Assembly: GCA_963783045.1 (NCBI GenBank)
Contig: CAWAMD010000009.1
Location: forward strand, 310,001-374,000
Length of the DNA: 64,000 nt
Source of the DNA: CAWAMD01 sp963783045
Lineage (GTDB): Bacteria; Actinomycetota; Nitriliruptoria; Nitriliruptorales; Nitriliruptoraceae
Direction of reading: 5' to 3'
Shown here: one piece after another, positions 35,821 through 44,191 of the stretch
Layout of the letters: the number at the start of each line of letters is the position of its first letter
Numbering within the stretch: position 1 is the stretch's first letter
Program-made: the position numbers and the translations under genes
The notes under the pieces: generated by a model
Told to the model about the DNA's origin: nothing
What the model saw: the letters and a program-made list of their open reading frames with translations, nothing else
Databases searched by the model: none

Positions 35821-36591
35821 ATGACCACCGAGACCCCCGTCAACGTCCCCTTCCTGGACGAACCCGACCTGCTGCTCAAGCTCGCACTCGGTGCCTGCCG
35901 GGTGCGCGTGAGGCCGGGCGGCGTCGAGCCGTGGGCGACCGGCACCTACACCGACCCGACCGACGACCTGCCGATCCGGCTCGTGCACGAGGGGGGCACG
36001 GTCACGATGACCCAGGGCCGGGCGTTCGCCGGCATCGTCGGGCTCGTGCGCGGTGGCCCCACCCTGGACCTCGCCCTCGGCACCGGGCGGCCCTTCGCGC
36101 TCCGCCTCGAGGGTGGCGCCTTCGACGTGGAGCTCGAGCTCGGCGGGGTGTCGCTCACGCGGCTGACGACCCGGCACGGCGCCGGCAAGCTCGAGATCGG
36201 CTTCGCGACCCCCAACCCCGTGGACATGGCGGCGATGGAGCTGTCGGTCGGTGCCGGCGCGCTCGAGATCGACCACCTCGGCAACGCGAACACCGCCAGC
36301 CTGCGCATCGAGGGTGGGGCCGCGGGCTACGAGATCGACCTCACCGGACAGCAGCGTCCCGAGCTCGACGGGTCCATCTCGACCGCGATGTCCGGTGTCT
36401 CGCTCCTCCTCGAGCCCAAGGTCCCGGCGCGGATCCGGCACCAGGCGACCCTCGGCGGCGTCAACGTCGGCGACGGGTTCACCACCCGCGAGGGGGCCGT
36501 CTGGACCGTGTCCGACCCCGCCGTGGCGCCCCGGATCCGGATCGAGGCGAGCATCGCCTTGGGAGGTCTGAAGGTTCGGCTGGCAGACTGA
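35821..36591 (+). CDS. toast-rack (DUF2154-like) protein without membrane helices
   Basis: 256 residues, beta-rich throughout. AAMELSVGAGALEIDHLGNA and ASLRIEGGAAGYEIDLTG are the toast-rack repeat pattern seen in LiaF/DUF4097-type domains, as is the C-terminal IEASIALGGLKVRLAD. No membrane segment or signal peptide is evident, so a cytoplasmic or peripheral role is likely. Start at ATG 35821 with AGGA; an upstream ATG at 35773 would add 16 residues. Functionally unassigned but related in fold to the LiaF-like protein 2.7 kb away. Confidence 0.65.
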   Translation: MTTETPVNVPFLDEPDLLLKLALGACRVRVRPGGVEPWATGTYTDPTDDLPIRLVHEGGTVTMTQGRAFAGIVGLVRGGPTLDLALGTGRPFALRLEGGAFDVELELGGVSLTRLTTRHGAGKLEIGFATPNPVDMAAMELSVGAGALEIDHLGNANTASLRIEGGAAGYEIDLTGQQRPELDGSISTAMSGVSLLLEPKVPARIRHQATLGGVNVGDGFTTREGAVWTVSDPAVAPRIRIEASIALGGLKVRLAD

Positions 36592-36635
36592 CGCAGGGCC
36601 ACCACCCGCCGGCGACCCTGCCGGCCCCGTGGGGC

Positions 36636-36651
36636 GGGGACGAACGTCCCC
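36636..36651. promoter_or_regulatory. palindrome upstream of pnt operon
   Basis: GGGGACG-AA-CGTCCCC, a perfect 7-bp inverted repeat 165 bp before pntAA. Possible operator; no regulator is adjacent. Confidence 0.35.
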
Positions 36652-36765
36652 GTTCCGGGATGACCTTCGGCGCTTGGCGCCCGGAGGGGGACTGCACAGG
36701 ATGCGACCGGCCACGAGCGACGGCGGCCACCAGCCAACCACGCCGGCGCTGAAGGAGGACGACCC

Positions 36766-36819
36766 TTGGACTGCCAGGACACCGCCCCGGACGATCACCT
36801 GAGGGGGTGGCGACCATGA
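36766..36819 (+). CDS. upstream ORF overlapping pntAA start
   Basis: TTG at 36766, eight bases after a strong AAGGAGG, opens LDCQDTAPDDHLRGWRP and ends in TGA overlapping the pntAA ATG (ATGA). The ribosome site is stronger than that of pntAA, which suggests translational coupling through a 17-residue leader. It could instead be chance. Confidence 0.35.
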   Translation: MDCQDTAPDDHLRGWRP

Positions 36820-37952
36820 GAGTCGGCATCCCACGCGAACGCACGGCCGGCGAGCACCGCGTCGCCCTGACCCCGACGGCGGTGAAGAGCCTCGTCGCCA
36901 AGGGCGTCGAGGTCGTCGTCGAGACCGACGCCGGCGAGGAGGCCGGCTTCCTCGACGACGCCTACCGCGACGCCGGCGCCACCATCGTCGACGACGACGC
37001 GGCCGCGACCGACGTCGAGCTGGTGCTCCGGGTCGGCCCCGTGGCGCCCCACGAGGTCGAGAACCTGGCGAAGGGCACCGCCGTCGTCGGCTTCCTCGAG
37101 CCGTTCACGTCCGCCGACGTGATGCGCCACCTCGCGGACAAGCAGATCACCGGGCTGGCGATGGAGGCCGTCCCCCGGATCACGGCGGCGCAGTCGATCG
37201 ACGCGCTGTCGTCCCAGGCCACCGCGTCGGGGTACGCGGCGGTGCTGCTCGCCGCGTACAACTCACACAAGTTCCTGCCGATGCTGACCACCGCGGCGGG
37301 CACGGTCCCGCCCTCGAAGGTGCTGGTGCTCGGCGCCGGCGTCGCCGGGCTGCAGGCCATCGCCACCGCGAAGCGGCTCGGCGCCGTGGTCTCCGCCTAC
37401 GACGTGCGGCCCGAGGTCAGCGAGCAGATCAAGAGCCTCGGCGCGAAGCCCCTCAACGTCCCGCAGGAGGAGTCGGGCGACGAGTCCGGGTACGCGAAGG
37501 AGGTGTCGGCCGACACGCAGAAGCAGCAGCTCGAGCTGCTCGCCCCGCACGTCGCCGACTCCGACATCGTCATCACGACGGCCGCGATCCCCGGCAAGCG
37601 CGCCCCGCTGCTGATCACCGACGAGATGGTGCGCTCGATGCGCGCCGGGTCGGTGATCGTGGACATCGCCGCCGCGACCGGCGGCAACTGCGAGGTCACC
37701 CGCGCCGGCGAGCGCGTCGTCCACGACGAGGTGGTCGTGCTCGGTCCGACCGACCTGCCGAGCCGCGTCGCCCACGACTCGAGCCAGATGTACGCCCGCA
37801 ACCTGCTCACCCTCCTCGACCGTGTGGTCGTCGAGGGCGAGCTCGTCATCGACCTGGAAGACCCGATCGTCGGCCCGACCTGCGTGGCCCATCGGGGCGA
37901 GGTCCGCCACCGCCTGTCCCGTCAGCTCCTCGGTCTGGAGGTCACCGAATGA
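36816..37952 (+). CDS. pntAA: NAD(P) transhydrogenase subunit alpha part 1 (NAD-binding)
   Basis: Cytoplasmic dI domain of proton-translocating transhydrogenase, which transfers hydride between NADH and NADP+. 378 residues from ATG 36816 (GAGGGGG eight bases upstream): RVGIPRERTAGEHRVALTPT, YAAVLLAAYNSHKFLPMLTT, VLVLGAGVAGLQAIATAKRL (Rossmann), VIVDIAAATGGNCEVT. First of three subunit genes, each overlapping the next by 4 bp. Confidence 0.95.
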   Translation: MRVGIPRERTAGEHRVALTPTAVKSLVAKGVEVVVETDAGEEAGFLDDAYRDAGATIVDDDAAATDVELVLRVGPVAPHEVENLAKGTAVVGFLEPFTSADVMRHLADKQITGLAMEAVPRITAAQSIDALSSQATASGYAAVLLAAYNSHKFLPMLTTAAGTVPPSKVLVLGAGVAGLQAIATAKRLGAVVSAYDVRPEVSEQIKSLGAKPLNVPQEESGDESGYAKEVSADTQKQQLELLAPHVADSDIVITTAAIPGKRAPLLITDEMVRSMRAGSVIVDIAAATGGNCEVTRAGERVVHDEVVVLGPTDLPSRVAHDSSQMYARNLLTLLDRVVVEGELVIDLEDPIVGPTCVAHRGEVRHRLSRQLLGLEVTE

Positions 37953-38275
37953 GTACCGCGCTGATCACCGGGATCACCGTCTTCGTCCTGGCGACCTTCG
38001 TCGGGTTCGAGGTCATCAGCAAGGTCCCGCCCACACTGCACACGCCCCTGATGTCGGGAGCGAACGCCATCTCCGGCATCACGATCGTCGGGGCGCTCGC
38101 CGCCGCGGGCGGGGCGCTCGTCGCCTCCGGTCAGGGCCAGAGCACGCTCTCCACGGTCCTCGGCATCCTCGCCGTCGCCTCGGCGACCATCAACGTGGTC
38201 GGCGGGTTCCTCGTGACCGACCGGATGCTCGAGATGTTCAAGAGCGACCGCCGGCCGAAGGGAGACGCGTCATGA
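37949..38275 (+). CDS. pntAB: NAD(P) transhydrogenase subunit alpha part 2 (membrane)
   Basis: 108 residues, three membrane helices, with GFEVISKVPPTLHTPLMSGA, NAISGITIVGALAAAGGALV and VVGGFLVTDRMLEMF. Part of the proton channel domain dII. Overlaps pntAA and pntB by ATGA. Confidence 0.95.
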   Translation: MSTALITGITVFVLATFVGFEVISKVPPTLHTPLMSGANAISGITIVGALAAAGGALVASGQGQSTLSTVLGILAVASATINVVGGFLVTDRMLEMFKSDRRPKGDAS

Positions 38276-39645
38276 CCGAGCTTCTCTACCTCCTCGCCGC
38301 GGTCGCGTTCATCGTCGGCCTCAAGCGGCTGTCCGGACCCCGCACCGCCCGCAGCGGCAACATGCTCGCCGCCGCCGGGATGCTGCTCGCCATCGTCGTC
38401 ACGCTGTTCGCCGAGGACGTCGTCCAGTGGTGGCAGATCGCCGTCGGCATCGCCATCGGCGCCGGGGTCGGTTGGGTCTGGGCCCGCAAGGTCGCCATGA
38501 CCGACATGCCGCAGATGGTCGCGGCGCTCAACGGCTTCGGCGGGATCGCGTCCGCGCTCGTCGCCGGCGCCGAGCTGGTCGCGATCGGGTCGGGCCTCGG
38601 CAGTGCCGGGCTCGAGACGACGATCTCGATCGCGCTGTCGATCCTCATCGGGGCGCTGACGTTCTCCGGCAGCTTCGTGGCCTACGCGAAGCTGCAGGGC
38701 ATCATGCCGGGGAAGCCGATCGTGTACGGCGCGCAGTCGGTCGTGAACGGGGCGCTCGTCGTGCTGTCGGTCGCCATGGCCGTCTGGGGCGTCGCCGCCG
38801 GGGCGCCGATCGGTTTCTGGATCCTGTTCCTGCTCTCCCTCGTCGTCGGCGTCACCTTCGTGCTGCCGATCGGCGGCGCCGACATGCCGGTCGTCATCTC
38901 GCTGCTGAACTCGTTCTCCGGTCTGGCCGCGGCCGCGACCGGGTTCGTGATCTTCAACTCGGGGCTGATCATCGCCGGCTCGCTCGTCGGTGCGGCCGGG
39001 TTCATCCTCACCGTCCAGATGTGTGAGGCCATGAACCGACCGCTGTCCAACGTGCTGTTCGGTGCGTTCGGCTCGGTCGACGCGGTGGCGGCCGCCGCCG
39101 AGGAGGGCGACAAGAGCGTGCGTCGGGCCACCCCCGACGACGTGGCGATCGCCCTCGCCTACGCGCAGCGGGTCGTGATCGTGCCCGGGTACGGCCTCGC
39201 GGTCGCCCAGGCGCAGCACGACACCCGCAAGCTCGCCCGCGAGCTCGAGGAGCGCGGCGTCGAGGTGGTCTACGCCATCCACCCGGTGGCCGGCCGCATG
39301 CCCGGGCACATGAACGTGCTGCTCGCCGAGGCCGACGTGCCCTACGAGCAGCTCATCGACCTCGACGACGCCAACCCGAACATGAGCCGGACCGACGTGG
39401 CGCTGATCCTCGGCGCGAACAACGTCGTGAACCCGGCCGCCCGCGACGAGGCCGGCAGCCCCATCTATGGCATGCCGATCATCGAGGCCGACCACGCGAA
39501 GACCGTGGTCGTCGTCAAGCGGAGCCTGTCGCCGGGCTTCGCGGGCATCGACAACCCGCTCTTCTACAAGGAGAACACCATGATGTACTTCGCGGACGCG
39601 AAGAAGGCCCTGCAGGAGATGTCGCAGGCGCTGACCATGGTGTGA
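38272..39645 (+). CDS. pntB: NAD(P) transhydrogenase subunit beta
   Basis: 457 residues: about eight membrane helices, then the NADP-binding dIII domain (VIVPGYGLAVAQAQHDTRKL, AIHPVAGRMPGHMNVLLAEA, DVALILGANNVVNPAARDEA, GMPIIEADHAKTVVVVKRSL). ATG 38272 overlaps pntAB. Together the subunits make NADPH using the proton gradient. Confidence 0.96.
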   Translation: MTELLYLLAAVAFIVGLKRLSGPRTARSGNMLAAAGMLLAIVVTLFAEDVVQWWQIAVGIAIGAGVGWVWARKVAMTDMPQMVAALNGFGGIASALVAGAELVAIGSGLGSAGLETTISIALSILIGALTFSGSFVAYAKLQGIMPGKPIVYGAQSVVNGALVVLSVAMAVWGVAAGAPIGFWILFLLSLVVGVTFVLPIGGADMPVVISLLNSFSGLAAAATGFVIFNSGLIIAGSLVGAAGFILTVQMCEAMNRPLSNVLFGAFGSVDAVAAAAEEGDKSVRRATPDDVAIALAYAQRVVIVPGYGLAVAQAQHDTRKLARELEERGVEVVYAIHPVAGRMPGHMNVLLAEADVPYEQLIDLDDANPNMSRTDVALILGANNVVNPAARDEAGSPIYGMPIIEADHAKTVVVVKRSLSPGFAGIDNPLFYKENTMMYFADAKKALQEMSQALTMV

Positions 39646-39672
39646 CCGCTCGCTCGTCGCGAGAGCCGACGG

Positions 39673-39708
39673 CCCGCAGAAACCGGCGCATGCGCCGGTT
39701 CCCGCGGG
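39673..39708. repeat. palindromic repeat family 1, copy E
   Basis: 16-base arms CCCGCAGAAACCGGCG / CGCCGGTTCCCGCGGG with two mismatches and loop CATG, 28 bp after pntB. Confidence 0.75.
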
Positions 39709-39740
39709 CCGTTCGGCGTTGCCGTGGTCTGCTCCTCACC

Positions 39741-39764
39741 GAAACCGGCGCATCCGCCGGTTTC
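39741..39764. repeat. palindromic repeat family 1, copy F (perfect)
   Basis: Perfect arms GAAACCGGCG / CGCCGGTTTC around loop CATC, between convergent pntB and the hydrolase gene. Confidence 0.75.
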
Positions 39765-39798
39765 CGCGGGGCGCGCGCCGCGTGGGCGAAGAGCGGAC

Positions 39799-40656
39799 TC
39801 AGCGGGCGAACTCGGACAGCACCGCGTCGGCGAGGGATGGCCAGGCCCCGGCGGCCCACTCGCCGAATGCGCGATCGGACAGCGACGCGCAGGCGAGCCG
39901 CGCCTCCGGGTCGATCCAGAGGAACGACCCAGACTGCCCGAAGTGGCCGAAGGTCGACGGGGCGTTGCGCTCACCCGTCCAGTGCGGGGACTTTCCGTCG
40001 CGGATCTCGAAGCCGAGCCCCCAGTCGTTCGGGTCCTGCCGCCCGAACCCGGGGAGCACGCCGGCGAGACCGGGAAAGGCCACGGTCGTCGCTTCCCGGA
40101 ACAGATCCTCGTCGAGCAGCGTCGGATCGAGCAGCTCCCGGCCGAGCGCGAGCAGGTCGTCGAGCGACCCACTCGCCGCGTGGGCCGGGGAGCCGTCGAG
40201 GCTCGTGGCGTCCATGTCGAGCGGCTCGAGGACCTCGATGTCGAGGTGCTCGCCGAACGGCAGGCCGACACGGTCAGCGACCAGCTCGCCGAGGATCTCG
40301 TAGCCGGCGTTGGAGTAGATGCGGCGCTGCCCCGGCTCGGTCGTGGGGCCGCGCTCGCCGGGCGGCAGGCCGGACGCGTGCGCGAGCAGGTGGCGCACGG
40401 TCGCGCCCTGAGGTCCGGCCGGCTCGTCGAGATGCACGGCCCCGTCCTGGACCGCGATGAGCACGCCGAGGGCCGTCAGCAGCTTGGTCACCGACGCCCA
40501 GGGAAGCACCCGGTCGGCGGGTCCGTGCACGTCGAGCGTCGCCGACGCGTCGGTGACGCCGGCCGTGGCGAGCTCGGCCGGCCAGTCGTCGATCTGCGCG
40601 AGCACGGACTGCTCCGCTGCGGATGGTTCGGACGCGGACTGCTCGGATGCGGTCAT
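39799..40656 (-). CDS. serine hydrolase, beta-lactamase (class C) fold
   Basis: 285 residues. The active-site S-x-x-K is in LPWASVTKLLTALG and the Y-x-N in RIYSNAGYEILGE; HLLAHASGLPPGERG is typical of class C/esterase members. A C-terminal KTG-like box is less clear (GHFGQSGSFLWIDPEARLAC). No signal peptide is visible, so a cytoplasmic esterase or peptidase is more likely than a resistance enzyme. Confidence 0.88.
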   Translation of the reverse strand: MTASEQSASEPSAAEQSVLAQIDDWPAELATAGVTDASATLDVHGPADRVLPWASVTKLLTALGVLIAVQDGAVHLDEPAGPQGATVRHLLAHASGLPPGERGPTTEPGQRRIYSNAGYEILGELVADRVGLPFGEHLDIEVLEPLDMDATSLDGSPAHAASGSLDDLLALGRELLDPTLLDEDLFREATTVAFPGLAGVLPGFGRQDPNDWGLGFEIRDGKSPHWTGERNAPSTFGHFGQSGSFLWIDPEARLACASLSDRAFGEWAAGAWPSLADAVLSEFAR

Positions 40657-40772
40657 GACGACCTCGGTTGGACCAGCGGGGCTGTCGACGCTATCGCCGC
40701 GCCCTCGCCCCGCCCAGCCGCCGGGGTGCCCGGCAGCCGGTAGGATCGCCGGTGAGGAGGGGGACGCCACTG

Positions 40773-41234
40773 GTGGATGCGCCGTGGGTGACCGCGCATG
40801 AACGGCTCAGGGAGTTGCGCGAGGCGTTCAGCGCGCTCCAGCGGCCGAAGACCGCACAGCTGCGCGGCCGGTACGCCGCACAGCTCGTCGGCCCGGAATG
40901 GCTCCGCCGGCTCGCGCCGGTCGGACTGAGCGTGACCGGTCTGGGCCACTGGTGGGGCAAGGACTTCGACGGCCGTGGCAACGCCACGAACCTGGTGCGG
41001 CGGGCAGACGGGCAGCTCGCCGACAAGCTCGCGATGCGCGTGGTGTGGGCCCGATCGCCCGTAGACGGGCATCCGGGCCTGTTGCTGCGCTACGCGGAGG
41101 GGGCCCCGCTGCCGTGGCGGCACGTGGTCGACGAGGTCCGGCTGCTCGAGGACGGCGCCCTGCTCGGTATGACCATGGTCGACATCCCGGCCGCCCGACG
41201 GCTGCCCCTGCCCTTCCTGCTGCGGCAACCGTGA
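40773..41234 (+). CDS. hypothetical protein, 153 aa
   Basis: GTG 40773 behind GAGGAGGGGG. The region LSVTGLGHWWGKDFDGRGNA and TNLVRRADGQLADKLAMRVV looks like the GXWXG/DUF4334 type of small beta-rich proteins, followed by LLEDGALLGMTMVDIPAARR. No membrane segment. Divergent from the hydrolase. The family match is weak and no function is assigned. Confidence 0.6.
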   Translation: MDAPWVTAHERLRELREAFSALQRPKTAQLRGRYAAQLVGPEWLRRLAPVGLSVTGLGHWWGKDFDGRGNATNLVRRADGQLADKLAMRVVWARSPVDGHPGLLLRYAEGAPLPWRHVVDEVRLLEDGALLGMTMVDIPAARRLPLPFLLRQP

Positions 41235-41358
41235 GCGGCCGGCCACACGCCGAGGCCTTCCGTCACCGGCCCCGGGGCGGAGGTCCCTAGGTAGGGCAGC
41301 AGTCCCCCCGTACCCTCTCGTCGCCCCGACGGCGGCGCGTTTCAAGGAGGACACCGAC

Positions 41359-42384
41359 GTGGTGTGGATGCAGGGTCGTGACATGGCAGTGGACCTCGGC
41401 ACGGCGAACACCCGCATCCACGTGGAGGGTCGCGGGGTCGTCCTCGACGAGCCGTCGGTGCTGGCGTTCAACCCGGACAGCGGCGCCCTGCTGGCGGTCG
41501 GGAGCGAGGCGAAGGCCATGCTCGGACGGGCCCCGTCGAACGTGAAGGTGGCGAGACCTCTGCGCGACGGCGCGATCGTGGACTTCGACCTGACCCAGCT
41601 GCTGCTGCACCGCTTCCTCCGGGACACGGCGAAGCGGTGGCTGCACCGCAAGCCTCGGGTGATGGTCGCCATCCCGACGGGGATCACCGAGGTCGAACGC
41701 CGCGCTGTCGAGGAGGCCGGCATCGCGGCGGGGGCTCAGGCCGTCGCGCTCGTCGAGCAGCCGCTCGCCGCCGGCATCGGCGCCGGGCTGCCCGTGGGGG
41801 AGCCGACCGGCAGCATGGTCGTCGACGTGGGCGCGGGAACGACCGAGGTCGCGGTCCTCTCGCTGGGCGGCATCGTCGCCTCCCGGTCGCTGCGGGTCGC
41901 CGGGGACGCGCTCGACGACGCGGTGGCACGCCACCTGAAGTCCGGCTACGGGCTGCTCGTCGGCTCGTTGAGCGTCGAGCGACTGAAGATCGAGCTGGCG
42001 TCGTTGCGCCCCGAGGACGACGACCGGCAGGCACAGGTCGTCGGTCGCGACGTCGTGACCGGTCTCTCGAAGCGCGTGATCGTCGCCGGCCGGGAGATCC
42101 GCGAGGTCGTCGAGGAGCCGATCGACCACATCGTCGAGGCGGTGCGCCAGACCCTCGACGACACCCCTCCCGAGCTCGCCTCGGACCTCACCGACCGGGC
42201 CATCGTGATCGTCGGAGCGGGCGGGCAGCTGCCCGGACTCGACGAGTACGTGACCCACGAGATCGGCCTGCAGGCCTTCCTCGTGGAGGACCCGGCAACC
42301 GCGGTGGTCCGCGGCGCCGCGGAGGTGGCCGGACCGTGGATGCACGACGGTGCGGCGACCCGGGTCCAGGCCATCAGCGGCTGA
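41359..42384 (+). CDS. MreB-like actin-family protein
   Basis: 341 residues from GTG 41359 (AAGGAGG). Actin-fold ATP motifs: VDLGTANTRIHVEGRG (phosphate 1), MVVDVGAGTTEVAVLSLGG (phosphate 2), VIVGAGGQLPGLDEYV (adenosine). Closest to MreB rod-shape proteins, but no mreC, mreD or rodA genes are adjacent and the DEP(S)V and GE(T/S)A loops are modified. Could be a filament-forming paralogue with a different role. Confidence 0.88.
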   Translation: MVWMQGRDMAVDLGTANTRIHVEGRGVVLDEPSVLAFNPDSGALLAVGSEAKAMLGRAPSNVKVARPLRDGAIVDFDLTQLLLHRFLRDTAKRWLHRKPRVMVAIPTGITEVERRAVEEAGIAAGAQAVALVEQPLAAGIGAGLPVGEPTGSMVVDVGAGTTEVAVLSLGGIVASRSLRVAGDALDDAVARHLKSGYGLLVGSLSVERLKIELASLRPEDDDRQAQVVGRDVVTGLSKRVIVAGREIREVVEEPIDHIVEAVRQTLDDTPPELASDLTDRAIVIVGAGGQLPGLDEYVTHEIGLQAFLVEDPATAVVRGAAEVAGPWMHDGAATRVQAISG

Positions 42385-42520
42385 GGCTGAGGCGCGACCG
42401 TCCGGACAGGTCGGACGGGCGGCGGCCCTGATGAGTGCCCTCTCGGACGGTGAAGGCCGGACCGGTCCGTGCCGATGACAGGGTTGGCTCTGCGTACCCC
42501 CCTCGGAACGGAGGACCGTC

Positions 42521-42751
42521 ATGCTCCGTCGTGGCCGTGGTCGCCGTCAACGTGACTGCCTGCGCCAGATGATCGACGAGGACCCGCTCTGCGTGGCCGT
42601 CCCTGGCCCCGGCGACGAGCTCGCGTCGGCAGAGGTCCGCTCCTCCCCGCTCCACGACCTCGCGGTGTCGGCTCAGCGCATGCGTCGGAAGGTCGCGACG
42701 GCGGCCGACATCGACCCCGATCTGACCGGCCCCATCTCCATCCCCGTGTGA
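42521..42751 (+). CDS. small hypothetical protein, 76 aa
   Basis: ATG with a GGAGG site seven bases upstream. Basic N-terminus (RRGRGRRQRDCLRQMIDEDP) and no membrane segment; ends PDLTGPISIPV. Followed 19 bp later by a perfect terminator, which supports a real transcript. No family recognised. Confidence 0.55.
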   Translation: MLRRGRGRRQRDCLRQMIDEDPLCVAVPGPGDELASAEVRSSPLHDLAVSAQRMRRKVATAADIDPDLTGPISIPV

Positions 42752-42770
42752 TCGTCGACCGCACGACAGA

Positions 42771-42802
42771 GGAAGGGCCGGGCGATTGCGCCCGGCCCTT
42801 CC
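42771..42802 (+). terminator. strong bidirectional-type terminator
   Basis: Perfect 14-bp stem GGAAGGGCCGGGCG / CGCCCGGCCCTTCC with loop ATTG, after the small gene at 42521. Confidence 0.85.
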
Positions 42803-42877
42803 TCGGTGGAGTCTGGTGCGTTCGTGTGCCGCTGGGCGCCGCCTGGGCGGTCGCCTGCGGCCACGCGCGCCGGAGCG

Positions 42878-43483
42878 TCAGCGGCCGGGGCGCAGCTGCT
42901 TGGCCGCTTCGACGACGGTCTCGCCGGTCTTGCGCACGGAGGTGAGGGCCGCCTTCAGCTGGCGCTCAGTGTTCGGCCACTGGTCCTTGCCGGCCTCGAG
43001 CGCGGCCGTGATGATCCGCTGCAGCGAGGTGATGACGCCCTTCAGCTGGGCGATGGCGTTGTCGGCCTGGTCCGAGACCTCGTCCTCGGCGGACTCGAGC
43101 TGGACGACCTTTGCCTCCAGCTCCTCCTTGGTCTCCTGCGCGGCTTCCTCGACGGACTGCTTCGTGCCCTGGGCGGTCTCCTCGACCGTCTCCTTGGTGT
43201 CCGCAGTCTTCGCGGCGGCCTTCATCGCGGCCTCGTCGGTGTCCCCGACGGTCGCGTCGACGGCGGCGGCGTCACCGCCAACGCGCGCCTGGGCCACGGC
43301 CTCCTTGATCGCCTTGGCGGTGGCCGGACCGACGCCCTTGACGTCCGTCAGCTCCTCGACCGAGGCGTCAGCAAGGGCGTCGATGGTCGAGAACCGGTCG
43401 AGAACCGCCCGACGCGTGGCAGCGCCGACGCCCTTCACCTGGCTCAGGACCGCAGATGGCGACGCTTGCGTCGTGGTGGCCAT
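42878..43483 (-). CDS. helix-hairpin-helix protein with acidic coiled tail
   Basis: 201 residues from ATG 43483 (AGGAGAAG site). N-terminal tandem helix-hairpin-helix motifs (LSQVKGVGAATRRAVLDRF, LTDVKGVGPATAKAIKEAV) as in RadA/RuvA-like non-specific DNA binding, followed by a Glu/Ala/Thr-rich coiled region (TADTKETVEETAQGTKQSVE). A histone- or scaffold-like DNA-binding role is possible; no enzymatic domain seen. Confidence 0.75.
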   Translation of the reverse strand: MATTTQASPSAVLSQVKGVGAATRRAVLDRFSTIDALADASVEELTDVKGVGPATAKAIKEAVAQARVGGDAAAVDATVGDTDEAAMKAAAKTADTKETVEETAQGTKQSVEEAAQETKEELEAKVVQLESAEDEVSDQADNAIAQLKGVITSLQRIITAALEAGKDQWPNTERQLKAALTSVRKTGETVVEAAKQLRPGR

Positions 43484-43693
43484 GATGTCTTCTCCTGGAT
43501 GCGGGAAAGCTGGTCGCAGCGTCCACGGGGGACGCCGGGTACGGGCCGTCGGGAAGCGACGACCGGGAGCGGAGGGGATGACTCCACTGACAACCGTATG
43601 CCCGCGGCGACGTGGCAGGCCAATGAGCTGCTCGTCCGTGCGCGCCCCCGCGGTCGGAGACCCCACGAACGACCAGGTGTCAGCCACGCACCG

Positions 43694-44101
43694 TCAGGCG
43701 TCGCCCACTGATCGTTCCCAGGCCCGGAAGCCGGCGAGCTCCTGGCGGACGACCGAGAACATGAGCGCCACCACCACGGCGTCGTCGGTCAGCCCGAGCA
43801 GCGCGAACACGTCCGGGATCAGGTCCACGGGACTGAGGAAGTAGACGACGGCGACGATCGTGGCGAGGATGCTGCGCACACGCACGTCCCGGTATCGGCC
43901 CCGCCACCAGGCCCGGACGAGCCGCAGGACGGCGGCGGCGTCGGCCAGCACCCCGTAGCGGCGCGCGTCCTCGTCGCGTCCCGCACCGGCCGCGCCTCGC
44001 AGCGCCCGCGGGTCCCGCTGGCCCGTCAGGTATTCGCCGGCCCGCGTGCGCGGCCGGCGTCCACCGCGGCGGGAGCCACCGAGATGGTCGTTGGCGGCCA
44101 T
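43694..44101 (-). CDS. YkvA-type DUF1232 membrane protein
   Basis: 135 residues. The DUF1232 hallmark ILATIVAVVYFLSPVDLIPD followed by FALLGLTDDAVVVALMF is complete; a basic N-terminal half (RRGGRRPRTRAGEY) is cytoplasmic. Function of the family is unknown. A GGAGG site precedes the ATG. Confidence 0.88.
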   Translation of the reverse strand: MAANDHLGGSRRGGRRPRTRAGEYLTGQRDPRALRGAAGAGRDEDARRYGVLADAAAVLRLVRAWWRGRYRDVRVRSILATIVAVVYFLSPVDLIPDVFALLGLTDDAVVVALMFSVVRQELAGFRAWERSVGDA

Positions 44102-44191
44102 GCAGGCTCCTCCCGTGACAGGGGGAGCGTACGTCGCGCGCCCCCGACGTGCTGGCCGGGCCAGCGGCCGTCGGTCCCACCTCCGTCGCGG

